Below, in pieces: positions 23,086 to 33,245 of a stretch of 64,000 nucleotides of DNA. The DNA is taken from contig OX485803.1 of the NCBI GenBank assembly GCA_950295325.1, positions 35,231,554 through 35,295,553 on the forward strand, read 5' to 3'. Within the stretch, counting starts at the first letter, position 1; every line of letters starts with the position of its first letter. Origin of the DNA: Polytrichum commune. Its lineage: Eukaryota > Streptophyta > Polytrichopsida > Polytrichales > Polytrichaceae. The position numbers and the translations under genes were made by a program. A model generated the notes under the pieces. The model worked only from the letters and a program-made list of their open reading frames with translations. It was not told where the DNA came from and made no database searches.

Positions 23086-23868
23086 CTCGGGGGGTGCACC
23101 TTTCATTAAAACCTAGAATCACGTGCGTTCACTGCATACTCTAAAAACCCCCTATATACAAGTTATTTTTTGTGAATTGAAGTAATACACATACAATTGC
23201 AACAATAAATATACAAGTGACAATATGTATACACAAAAAACATCCATTCATATATAGTCATTAACATAAGTATACAAATATACTTTTGAACAATAATCAA
23301 CCCCTATAATATGTATAACAAAATATCCTAGCTTTCATCAGCAAAGTCGTTGAAAACTTTTTCATCTCCCGGATGTAACTCATAAACATTTGATTCACCA
23401 ATATATGTCATTGTAGCCAATGCAATTATTGTCTCTAAGTCTACCATCAAATGATCAGTAAGATCATATGTCCACTTGTTGTTAGCCCCTTTTTGATACC
23501 AACATAAACCAATCTCCTTGTTACTTTGAGCTGAACGAATCATTTCAAAACCCTAATACTGCCTCTTTCCCCGATATTACCTTGACACCTTGTACATGGT
23601 TCATACTACCCTATAAGGTTGCTAATGAAAATCGTTAATCCTAGTTAATCCTAATTTCATCCAATATGAAAACTTATGATATGTAGTATAATGACAGTAC
23701 CATACATGTACAATTATTGTATACTTTTTAAAGGCCTTCCATATATGTACGTAACTATAAATTATAACATGTATACCATATGTATACGTAATACGGCAAG
23801 GTCCAAATCAATACCCCTCCTGTGCACTCACGTATACTCGTACATGTTTAGTACAGTGTACCCCCGAG
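23086..23868 (-). mobile_element. Copy D of the ORF-bearing hAT-like family, precise ends (783 bp)
   Basis: The inverted ends are CTCGGGGGGTGCAC at the left and GTGTACCCCCGAG at the right. The flanking octamers AGCTTTTG (23078-23085) and AGTTTTTG (23869-23876) differ at one base. Intact satellite monomers (for example near 22727) read AATTTCAAAGTTTTGGAGATTT at the same place, which confirms the insertion point and an 8-bp duplication typical of hAT elements. The element carries an intact 71-codon ORF on the minus strand. It is too short to encode a full transposase and must rely on one supplied elsewhere. Confidence 0.92.
23328..23543 (-). CDS. Short conserved ORF of the hAT-like family, copy D (71 codons)
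   Basis: An ATG-started frame runs to a stop and is intact. The C-terminal half reads KWTYDLTDHLMVDLETII, then ALATMTY, then YELHPGDEKVFNDF, ending ADES. The copies at 8457-8690 and about 11391-11541 show the same pattern, and fragments occur at 24746-24931 and 28785-28850. Position at the 3' end of the element suggests it is the last exon or the C-terminus of the ancestral element protein. The predicted peptide is acidic and helical, with no signal peptide or membrane segment. No family name can be given. Confidence 0.5.
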   Translation of the reverse strand: MIRSAQSNKEIGLCWYQKGANNKWTYDLTDHLMVDLETIIALATMTYIGESNVYELHPGDEKVFNDFADES

Positions 23869-24290
23869 AGTTTTTGGAGATTTTTAAAATTTGTCAAAAA
23901 GGCGAGGAAGCCCTACGAGAGGCCGTTTGTAAACCATTTGAGTGAAATAAAAGAAATAGTGAGATAAACTTAGGGGTACCCAAATGTTGGTATTAGTCAA
24001 CTCAACACTAAGATGGTTAATTTCAAAAAAATTGAAGAAATCTCAAAATCACGTTGAAAGCCCTAGAATGTAATGTGATGGCCATCTATAAATCACTTTA
24101 GAAAATAAATGAAAATCTACAAAGAATGTAAAAGATATCCAAATGTGGATATTAGTCACCTTGGCACCCAGGTGACTAATGTTAAATCTGTGAAGATTTT
24201 TCAAAATCATTTTGAAAGCCCTCGGAAGTGGCACAAGGGCCATTTCTAAATCAATTAAGGAAATAAGAGAATTTATGAACAATGTTAAGT

Positions 24291-24745
24291 TCCATTTTGT
24301 TTTATTTGAACCCATTTCTTATTGCACCCAATTGTTACACATAACACCATTTTTGGTCAATTTCATTGATCTTATTATTACTTAGACGGTGTAGGAGATG
24401 TAAATTTATAGCACGCTCTAGTTGTTACAAATTTTAGTTTTTGACTAATATCTTTTGTTTGTTCCGGAACATATGTGCTTGCATCTAACAACCCAACATA
24501 AAATACACAAAGTACATACACTACAAGTTATTGAAAATTTGGCTTACAAAGCATAAATATAGATGGGATATTGGTCCACCTACTTATGTACAAATCAATA
24601 GGGTGCTATAAGCTTTTTTTAGAGAGGTAAGTATGCTCTTTGGGCACTACAAATCAAATAATATGAGAGCATAAATGGGGAGTTTTAGAGGCATACATGC
24701 TTAATAGTATATTATATGTAAGGTTGAGTTATTCTTTACTATAAT
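24291..24745. other. Intergenic DNA, nothing recognised
   Basis: AT-rich DNA with no element ends, coding region or tandem structure that I can support. Confidence 0.4.
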
Positions 24746-24931
24746 TTGCTATTATCTACAAATAAAATGGCTATCAAGAATTTTAAAGTAGAGGTAGATG
24801 TTCCAATCGCAATCCTCAATGATGATTTGTTGGTAAATCTAGATTCTATCATTTCCTTAGCTTCAATGACACATGTTGCATGGTCAAATTCTCATGAACT
24901 ACATCATATGGATGAAAAAAAACATCTTTAA
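24746..24931 (+). pseudogene. Fragment of the hAT-like family ORF, copy E
   Basis: This forward frame contains DDLLVNLDSIISLASMTH followed by HELHHMDEK, aligned with the conserved block of copies A and D. The reading is lost after the EK pair, where FNDF would follow, by a run of A residues. No matching element termini were found on either side, so only the coding fragment is recognisable. Confidence 0.5.
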
Positions 24932-25533
24932 AACCTTTCTCAAATTTGAAAGCGAAAGTGAATTGGGGATGATGCATTTAATTTGTAAGCGAACTTTGGG
25001 ATGAGATATTTAATCTAGAAGATGTTGGTTTCCAACTCCAAAACTTGGCACAATCCAAAATGCACATGTTGCAAAGCAGAGGAACAAATGGAAGAATTGA
25101 ACACTTACAATATATGGCATAATGGGGAACAAATGCCAATGGGTTATACTACAAGCACATGTGTATCATGTATCCATGTATGTGGTTGTAACGTTGAACC
25201 ACAACAAGGTTATGCGCATCACACCTAAATCATGGTGGCTTAATGAAGCTCACCTTTTATGTTGGGTTGACTTTTGTAACCCCAACTTAAATCAAGTTTT
25301 TGTTCGATTCCACAAGTATAATTGTATGTCCAACACCTTGGTAATATATTAGTTAGACATGAATGCTCTGACATGCTCTCAAATTTAGATAGAGTGGGGC
25401 ATATGTGCCAATACAATTAACCATTCTTAAGGCCCTTTTCCATCTTGTGGCCCACCCCAATCTCCAAGTTGGGCTATCTCCTACGCCATAATTGGGCCAT
25501 GCACAACAATTGACTTTCCATGGGAGGCCTGGG
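24932..25533. other. Intergenic DNA, nothing recognised
   Basis: Short frames at 25022-25352 show no motif. The sequence at 25526-25533 (GGCCTGGG) is the left target duplication of the next element. Confidence 0.35.
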
Positions 25534-25949
25534 CAATGGTGATTTTTCACAGGGTCCCTATCATGTCCAGGGACATATTCATTAAAAAAAAAACATTTCC
25601 AGTGGACGGTTTCTTAGAGAATGAATTGGTTTTTGGACGTGTCAAATTCACTTTGGACGGATTCTAAAAATAATTATTTTTTTGATGTTTAAAAAAAAAA
25701 TTTGGTACAAATATTAGTTACATTATGTCATATATGACATGTGAATATAAGCATAATGCAATCAAACCACTAATACCCAATCAAAATATCAATCTTGAAG
25801 TGCTTGATTCACCTGCATACATTAATTCATCAACCTCAAAATTTAGAACCTTTTTAACATAACGTCAAAGATTATTATTGAATAAGAATTCGTATATATA
25901 AACATGTTCAAAAATTTAAAAATAAAGAGCTACTTACCCTTCAAAGAAG

Positions 25950-26926
25950 TGGATGAATTCTCCTACCCTTCATGTTTCTCCAAATAAGTATCACTGCATT
26001 CCAATTGATGTTTTCAACTGAAATATTTGCACATGAAATGTGCATCAAAGCATCCAAAGTCTCTAACTAGTACATAGATGACTTTTGATTAGGTTTTGAT
26101 TAGAAAAACCCCTCTCATATATTGCAGTGCTCACTGGAATCACCATAGCTCTCCTCCACAAGTTACTCAAACCAGGCCAATTGATTGACCACTATGGAGT
26201 GGTACCTGTAAACTCCCAAGCTTCAAATAAAGATTTATTTGGGATCAACTCTCTCATGGTCTCCACCATCTCCAAACACTCACCCCAACACCGATCTTGT
26301 TCTTCTTTAGAAGTTTGGAACTTCACAAACAACCTCTCTAACCACTCTTCAATAATATGAGTTCTATCATTATCATTTGCAGGGAAGAGATTGGGACTAA
26401 AGAGCTTGCATGCATTGAAGATGCCTAAGTTTGGAAACTTGTTATTCAATGCATCCACCACTTGTTGTACATATTCTACCCCAATGAGTTTGCACTCTTC
26501 AATTGTACCAAGTCGCTTAGTAACACTCCCCAAATGCATTGCATAGGTTCTTTGGCCACCATCTGCAAGTGGATACACCATCTCCATAGAGGTTGCACAT
26601 GTCTCTACAGATGGCCACAATACCCTTGAACCTCTTCCAAATGTTGCACCTCTAACTGTAAGGAAACGTCTACTCAAAACTGTAATACAAATGTTCAAGT
26701 GGCCTCCAATCTGAGTAATATCCACATGGTCACTTTGGAACAACTTATTGAGTTTATTCAACTCAGTAAGAACATCCACAAGTAAACGTAGAAGGAACTG
26801 GAACTGAAAGGATGTCAATTTACGATACCATGTTGGTTCATCTTCACGAAAAACTTGTAAAAACGTTGACATACAATCCAAAACCCGTTGCATCAACTGA
26901 GAGGCATTGAAGGCATGATTTGTCAA
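25950..26926 (-). pseudogene. hAT transposase remnant (ZNF862/DUF4371-like group), frameshifted
   Basis: The main open part (26192-26926) has the helical segment VDVLTELNKLNKLFQ and later FNACKLFSPNLFP, as in hAT proteins of the DUF4371/ZNF862-like group. After a stop near 26207 the match continues in other frames. INWPGL leads to VIPVSTAIYERGF, the signature of the hAT dimerisation region. DALMHISCANISVENINW then follows near the end (about 25990-26050). At least two frameshifts and stops break it. The N-terminal BED finger and the first catalytic residues are not visible. It would have mobilised the surrounding 25534-27209 element. Confidence 0.85.
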
Positions 26927-26978
26927 GATCCTATTGTTTCCAAGTGCAACCAGTCACATGTCGACATCTTTCGGGTTT
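26905..26978 (-). mobile_element. Fragment of hAT MITE family M1 inside the hAT element
   Basis: On the minus strand the words GATGTCGACATGTGACTGGTTGCACTTGGAAAC and a following TAGGATCT match the 3' half of M1 (about 44304-44350). Neither M1 terminus is present. It abuts the transposase reading frame, so any frame upstream of about 26905 is probably not transposase. Confidence 0.55.
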
Positions 26979-27217
26979 TTTGTTTTTGTTTTTTTTGTTT
27001 TTTTTTTTAAAATTAAAAAAAAATCACCAACATTGTAAGAGACTTATTTAAACCGGTTTTGGGATGGGTTGTTTTTTCTTTAACCTAAGTTTCCATGGAC
27101 GGGTTCGTTTAGAAATTACCGGTTTTGGGACGGGTTGCAATTTTTTTTGCCTTTCAATTCAAGGTTTTGGGACGTGGATGGGCAAAAACTTTGTGAAAAA
27201 TCAGCCCTGGGCCCGGG

Positions 27218-28547
27218 GGCTGCTACCTGACCTTCAGTGGCTATGAATGTGGAGGGTACTTGATATTTGTAAAGTACGTAGATTATGTAGGAAGATTGAG
27301 TTTTATTTAGTGAAGAAGAGTGGCTTGCTCTGAATTTGGGGCATGTATAAACTTGGTGTCAAGCTTGAAAATCAAAGCGGACCACCTTCTTTCACAAAAC
27401 AGGCATGGGCTCCAAAGCTAGGTATGGAGAGTATGCCGGCCCAGCTAGGAGTACAAACCAGGCTTCGCATGAAAGGAGTTCCTAATGTTGACTATGAAAA
27501 TGACAAGGCCCAAGATTTTGTCCCAGATCTCAAGCAACAATAGCATCCATCTCTCCTCTTTCAAATAATTTTCATGTGAGAATTTATTGCAAAACTGCAC
27601 ATCTTACATTTGAAACCATGCGCTGATTTGTATGAGTTCAACTTTGCCTCCTCCGTGGCAAAAGAAGTTGAAGAACTCTTCATCAGTCTGGCATGGATTG
27701 GTCCTGTTGTGCATCGAAGGAGGAAATTGGACCCCTTGTCAAAGGAATCACTCCAAACCCCTCCTTGTGAACGGCTTCCAATGTCTAGGAAGAACTTATT
27801 AATCCACAGTCCGCCAAGTTATGCATCACGTTATGTTCTACGCAATGGGACGCACACAAAGAGAAGCAGAAATCATAGAAACCTTCACACAAAGATCGAC
27901 GTGTATTCTTTAAACTAAGAACCAAGAAATGGGGGATTGCTCCTGCTCAGCTACAAATTTGATTGAGGGTTCTGAAACCCACTCCTCTTCTCACACTCAT
28001 CCACGAGTTCCTCGCCAACCTTCCTGGTTTCTCCTCTCTCTCCCACTCAAGCTATCCTTCATTGTAAGATGTGCAACCTTGAGTATTAGAGTTTGGAGTG
28101 ACACATGTGTTAGTTTCCCTCATTGTAAGATGAGGAGCTTAGAGTATTTGCTAAGTATTTAGATGTAAAGTTACCAGGTTTGTCTGCTCTTTGTCACACA
28201 TCTAAGAGTGTGCAGATTTTGTTTTGCGTTCGGGTGCTTGTGTAGCTAAAAGTAGCCTCAACCGGTGGAGTATTCTTCCAGGAAAGCATAAGTTGCCACC
28301 GATGCTCAAATCTGGCTTTCTCAGATTTGTGTTGCGGATGTGCTTACATCACATTAAAAAATTCACTGGTTTGGAGCTTGTGTGCTTGAGAGTTTTGGCA
28401 TTTGGGAAGTTCATACTTGCTCATGCTCACATCTGAATGTCCAAGGTGCTTTAGTTTCAAGCCATTCGCCGTTCCTTGAGACATTCATTGTTGCTTAATT
28501 TCATTTGTGGCTAGAGCATCACATTGATCTTCTCTTTGACGTCAACC
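27218..28547. other. Higher-GC stretch with unrecognised open frames
   Basis: Forward frames at 27343-27543, 27610-27918 and 27929-28162 have balanced composition and could be remnants of host exons. None has a known motif and they are not in a shared frame. No splice structure is convincing. Confidence 0.25.
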
Positions 28548-29238
28548 TGGGGGTGGACTCTTCTTTGAAAACCTACATGATGTGCATGGGTCACTATGAA
28601 ATTAGACCCCCTATATATGATAATTTAATAGAGGAAAACGAGTGTATATGTTCTAACTACATGTTAGAAAATGGACTCATGTATTTAAACAAAGTTTGTC
28701 ATTTTAATGTGATAAATGCCTCCACTAAATATGCAAACTATTAATCATGAATTAAATAGGCCTTAATTACGTATAAAATCTGCTTAACTTTCCAATGAAA
28801 AAGTCATTGAACGTTCTTTCATCCATAGCATGTAACTCAATATTTGTATCAAACAAACAAAGAGAGAAAAACTCAAGGAAACCCAGGCGTGCTCCAAGAA
28901 ACTCTAGTTTGTAAAAACCTAAAACCCAAATGCAAACCTTAACAAGAACATATTACTTGGTAGTCATTAAGAACTATGATCATACGCAAACAATGAATGA
29001 AAATATGAATTGGATTGAAGCAGCACATCTATAATTGTCAAATTTCTCTCTAAACCTAAGGGCCCCCTTTTGCACATCTACTTTTACTTCACATAATTGA
29101 TAGCCTTTCTAGATGTATAGACTAGAGAAAAATAATACTTCTCCCTTATGTATACTATGTACGCTAATGCCTCAAATAATACTCATCGGGTGGTAAATTT
29201 GACATTTACCTAGATGTAAGATGACATGGTCCACCCTT
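28548..29238 (-). mobile_element. Copy F of the ORF-bearing hAT-like family
   Basis: The left end CCTGGGGGTGGACTC and the right end near GGTCCACCCTTTGG are inverted and match copy G (2069-2636). The two copies share GTACATAGTATACATAAGGG in opposite orientation. The conserved ORF block remains at about 28785-28850 on the minus strand as IELHAMDER followed by FNDFF. No target duplication is evident, and the right boundary is approximate. Confidence 0.55.
28785..28850 (-). pseudogene. ORF-block fragment, copy F
   Basis: The minus strand reads IELHAMDERTFNDFF over about 20 codons, corresponding to YELHPGDEKVFNDF of copy D. The upstream LMVDLETI part is lost. Confidence 0.5.
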
Positions 29239-30010
29239 TGGTTGACTAAAAAATATCATGGCATGTCACGACACGTCACATCATGTCGATCTTCAGGGAA
29301 AAAAGAAAAAGGGAAAAAGAAAATCCCCCAAAAGTATAGATTTTTGATTTTGCAGCAAACAAGATCTAAAGTTTTGGATTTTTCTTTGTAATGTTTGTAA
29401 TTTGTAAAAATAAATTAGAAGTCGATTACTAGTAGGAGTCGTCTAAACCAATCACGACTATATAAGCATTTTGTTTCCTACTCAAATCGGTACTACACTA
29501 AAAACAATTTACATTTCAAGAGTGTCATGACTCACATCTATTTGGACATCCCTACTCCCAATTGCGTTAATTACTCAAGCTAAAATGATGTGTATATTAT
29601 ACTGAGCACATAGCCCATTCACATCACGGCATCTATCTTTTTGGTTCTTAAATACGAGCCTCACCATATACCACTCAAACGTAGGTGCATGATTAAGAAG
29701 AGGGACCAGATAACCGATTGTTCATCCCAAAATAGAGTTAATATTAGAACTTGTCATATTCTTTTGCATCATGATTCCTCATAAACACAACATCACCCAT
29801 AATTCCCATATTCTATCCACAAGTTGATCAGTTACAACATATAGCCACATCAAGTAGGCAGACTCACACTCCTCGCACTTAATATATGCGTATTATAATC
29901 TCCTCCCCAAGGCCCTATTGACACCCATTCTCCTCTTTCACCCTATTAACTCACGGTCTACCCGAAGATGCGGGACGAAGCTCATGTCGCAGTAACTTAC
30001 AACCTCCTAA
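29239..30010. other. Intergenic DNA containing a repeat R1 copy
   Basis: A copy of interspersed repeat R1 lies at about 29570-29730 (plus orientation). It contains CCATATACCACTCAAACG and GTGCATGATTAAGAAG, matching 42780-42860 and 54960-55010. The rest is unremarkable. Confidence 0.45.
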
Positions 30011-30522
30011 GGACCACTTCACACACGAGACTGAGAGCCCGTGACCATTACACTTCAAGCACTCTTGTTGGTGGAAAAGGCGGAGCCGGTCCAAGTTCGA
30101 TTCACACTATGCTTGAGGGACCAATGGAGTATGTGAATGCAAGATGGATGTAAAGTCTACACGGATTCCTATATGGCATCAAATGGATCATGTTTCATGG
30201 TCACTTGGAGTCTTGGACTATTTTCTAAAACCATCTCTTGGAGGTAGGCCTAACACATAACCGGGAGACCACGGCACTCCGAATGCTCGTAACCATTGAT
30301 TTACTCTATTTTATCATGTGTGAGGACCCGCATGAATAAAAATTCATCGAAATAACATTCGGTTGAGGGCCCGGCCACGCTACGACTCCACAGTACACTT
30401 GAGGGTCCGTGACCACACTACTACATGATTTTGGAGGTGTGTTGGGACGGCCTTTGAATACTTTCTTTTGGGCTCTCACAACTTCATGGTTACGGCTCTT
30501 GGCTCGTGTGTGAAGTGGCCCC
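30011..30522. mobile_element. Harbinger/Tourist-type MITE, copy 2 (512 bp)
   Basis: The ends are GGACCACTTCACACAC and GTGTGTGAAGTGGCCCC, flanked by TAA on both sides (30008-30010 and 30523-30525). It aligns end to end with 15002-15503, including TGAGAGCCCGTGACCATTAC and GGTGGAAAAGG. Differences between the copies are scattered substitutions and small indels. Confidence 0.92.
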
Positions 30523-30818
30523 TAACTCATGCTGTTGGCAGCACACACTTGATGAGTGAGGGAGTGAATAAAAGAAGGCAACAATCAATGATGAACAACA
30601 TTTATTGCAGGGGGAGGGCGAGCTTAGCCAGGCGGTTTAATTTGACACACCACTTTGACGCGGAGTCCACAGCCGGTGACTGTACTGCAGCTGCAATAGT
30701 TTGCTTGAATTCTCAGCGTGCGGTCGGCTGGCCTCACATCTCATGCATTGAGTGACTTTGGTCTGGTCAAGTTGGAGCTTGGAAACAACAAACAATGAAT
30801 GAATGAGTGAGTGAGTGA

Positions 30819-31795
30819 ATGGGGAGAACCGACAAGTAGTTGCAAATGAACCGGTTTGGTTGGGTTTACCAGAAATAACCGGCTCAGATTCAAGACTTCA
30901 GGAAAATTTCCGATCAGTTCAGAGGGAATCTACGGAATATTCCTCTAATATTCAATAAAGGAAACCCGACAGATGCAACCGGGCGATGAAATTTGGAAAC
31001 ACTAAGGATGTCAGACGAATTATGCCCAAAAATGTCCCTGGAAACGGGTGGGTGTACTGGGTCGTCCAGTCAATCGGCGCCAGGAGTTCCACCGCTTTAA
31101 TGGATGCTGCACATGCTTGGGAATGGTCAAGAAGAACAAACAAACAGGAGGTGATGGAGGGTTTACAAGAGAAAACCGGCTCAGATGCAAGACTTCAGGA
31201 AAATGTCTGATCAGATCAGAGGGATACCACGGAATGTTCCTCTTCTATTCAATAAAGAACAACCGACAGATGCCAACGTGTAACCGGTTGATAAAATTTG
31301 GAAACACTAAGGATGTCGACGATTTATGCCCAGAAATCTCCCTGGAAACGGGTGGGTGTACTGGGTCGTCCAGTCAATCAGCGCCAGGAGTTCCACCGCT
31401 TTAATGGATGCTGCATCTGCTGGGGAATGGTCAAGAAGAACAAACAGGAGCTCATGGAGGGTTCACAAGAAATAACCGTCTCAGACTCAAGACTTCAGGA
31501 GAATCTCTGATCAGTGCAGAGGGAATCCACAGAATATTCCCCTAGTATTTACTAAAGAACGACTGACAGATGCCAATGTGTAACCAGTTGATACAACTTG
31601 GAAACATGAAGGGTCTCGATGAGTTGTGCCCAGAAATCTCCCCGGACACTGGCAACAAAGTGGTGGAAACGGGTGGGTGTACGTACTGGGTCATGAAGTC
31701 AAATCGGCGCCAGGAGTTCCACCGCTTTTAATCGATGCTGCATGCACCTGCTTGGGAGGGGTCAAGAGGAACAAACAGAAGTGATGGGGAGGGAG
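30819..31795 (+). repeat. Three-unit tandem array, about 300-bp unit built on MITE family M1
   Basis: The anchor CAAGACTTCAGG recurs at 30891, 31188 and 31488 (spacings 297 and 300). Each unit combines M1 MITE sequence (AACCGGCTCAGA... to ATGCCCAGAAATCTCC) with about 120 bp of non-MITE DNA. The non-MITE part includes GGGTGGGTGTACTGGGTCGT and GGAGTTCCACCGCTTTAATG. The MITE appears to have been amplified together with its flank, probably by unequal exchange. Units 1 and 2 are the most alike. Overlapping plus-strand frames are shared between units but show no known domain. Confidence 0.85.
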
Positions 31796-31978
31796 GGAGG
31801 GAGGGGTACCCGGCGTCGGCAATTGATGGCCATCTGCCACGGCGGTTTTGGAAGGTTCAAAGCATCACCAACACACACACAGAGTACTTTTGTTAATGGA
31901 AGCTTTTGCAATTGATCGCACCCACCCGCTCGTACCTTCCTGCCTGCTGTTGTCGGCTGTTCATATTATGCTCTCGTT

Positions 31979-32213
31979 CAGTGATCGGGGGAGATTTTGG
32001 GGCATAAACTTAATCGGCTGAGATCCATGTGTTTGCTAGTCCAACCAGTTACATGTTCACATCCTCCGGTTTTCCTTCATTAAATTGGGGGTATATTCCA
32101 TAAATTCCTCGAAAACGACCGGTAATTTTCCTGCAGTCTTGAACTTCGACCGGTTTATTACTCAAACTCAACCGGTTCATTTGTAATCAGCTGCCGGTTC
32201 TCCCCGATCATTG
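31979..32213 (-). mobile_element. hAT MITE family M1 (235 bp)
   Basis: The ends are CAGTGATCGGGGGAGA and TCTCCCCGATCATTG. The flanks CTCTCGTT (31971-31978) and CTCTTGTT (32214-32221) match at 7 of 8. The body is the reverse complement of the copies at 44157 and 55283 (for example CAACCAGTTACATGTTCACA). Confidence 0.92.
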
Positions 32214-32221
32214 CTCTTGTT

Positions 32222-32748
32222 GTTGCTTTGAGGTGTGGACCTAGACGAACCCGTTTTCGGATATTAACCGCCTCAACCGCAACACGTAAGAGTCCCCTAG
32301 AGTCGTAAGTGCCAATTTACTTGTAGTCATCCGTCACTCTGTTATTGGGAATGTTGGAAATAGATAGTGACCATGTGAGAGATGAGTCGAAGCCGTTGAG
32401 GATGTCATCGTAATGAGAAAGTAGGTTAAGATGGCATGGATTTGGGTTCCTTGAAAAGGGTAATGACTGTACACACATGTTTTCGTTTACCAGTTATCAA
32501 AAATAGGTCGACTTGTCTTTGTGAATATGGGAACAAGGGAGAGAATCTTGTCTTTGAGATTTTACTATACTGTGAATACTTCAAAATAAATTGTGATTAT
32601 TCTTGTTCAACATAGTGATATCAAATTCCAAGCCTGTGAAAAATCATTTCCAATATCACACATGTACTACAACTATACGAAACTTTTTCAGTTCTCGGAA
32701 ATGGGTGATGGATCTCTCTAAGTAAGATGTGCCTAGTGTGGCGCCTCA
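32222..32748. other. Intergenic DNA, nothing recognised
   Basis: No open frames, repeats or element ends were identified. Confidence 0.4.
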
Positions 32749-33245
32749 TCTTAAACGACACCTATTTTTGAGTGGTGAATGGTAGGGTGTGGATCTAGGA
32801 ATCGACACCAAAAAAACACGTGTTGAAAAAAGATTGGAATGTGGGTTCATATTTTATGAACTATTCTAGGCACAATAGAGTTATCCATTAACTCAACCGG
32901 AGTTTTAGTAGGAAGTTGGTTGTTTTGTGCAAAATGAGTTTGGTACCCAATGTACCAATATGGAATGTCCTTCGTTCAAAACTCCACATTGACTCCAAGC
33001 ATGCACCCAAAATTTACTGAACATGAAAAGTTATGTATGCGAAATAATCAACTCCCTACTAAAACTCCGGTTGAGTTAATGGATAACTCTAATAGCCGCC
33101 ATAATTTGGAAGAACCGATATGGTTATTCAATAACTTGGAGAATCTTCACTTTGACAATGATTAGCCTGTTATTTGTACAAGCTCCATTAATTATGAGGA
33201 AAGTGGGTATGGGCATGTTTTGGATTTGCTAATCACTTGGGGAGG
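32749..33245 (-). repeat. Interspersed repeat R1, copy interrupted by a foldback element
   Basis: Its two parts (32749-32876 and 33091-33245) align with the uninterrupted copy at 14560-14850. The break falls exactly at the foldback element's ends. Confidence 0.7.
32877..33090. mobile_element. Foldback MITE family FB, copy with truncated left arm (214 bp)
   Basis: It begins AGAGTTATCC and ends GGATAACTCT. The right arm (about 32933-33090) matches 59586-59748, including TCCACATTGACTCCAAGCAT. The left arm keeps only about 55 bp. AAT precedes and follows the element. The uninterrupted R1 copy reads TTCTAGACGTAATAAC at the same point, which supports a 3-bp duplication. Confidence 0.85.

Larger units (their letters stand above)
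22075..24290. repeat. Satellite-like tandem array, about 158-bp monomer, split by an element
   Basis: The anchor ACTAATTTCAAA, with variants, recurs at about 22267, 22560, 22718, 22875, 23040, 24017 and 24175, with spacings of 157-165 bp where undisturbed. Each monomer also has GAGGGCCATTTGTAAACC, GAGAAACTTAAAGGTACCC and an internal dyad ATTAGTCATCT...AGATGACTAAT. About ten diverged monomers are present, some truncated. The insertion at 23086-23868 interrupts one monomer, and neighbouring monomers show the empty site. Minus-strand frames over the array (22138-22335, 24049-24315) encode similar peptides but are broken by length changes, so coding use is doubtful. Confidence 0.9.
25534..27209 (-). 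mobile_element. hAT transposon with 8-bp target duplication (1676 bp)
   Basis: The left terminus CAATGGTGATTTTTCACA pairs with the right terminus, whose reverse complement is CAGGGCTGATTTTTCACA. The flanking octamers are GGCCTGGG (25526-25533) and GGCCCGGG (27210-27217), matching at 7 of 8. Near the right end the word GTCCCAAAACC (minus strand) recurs, forming subterminal repeats. A decayed transposase occupies about 25950-26910 on the minus strand. The 5' coding part is missing, so this is an internally deleted, inactive copy that keeps its ends. Confidence 0.9.

Noticed and set aside
22075-24290. CRISPR-like array
   Set aside because: Repeat units are about 158 bp, strongly diverged and contiguous without spacers, and the genome is eukaryotic.
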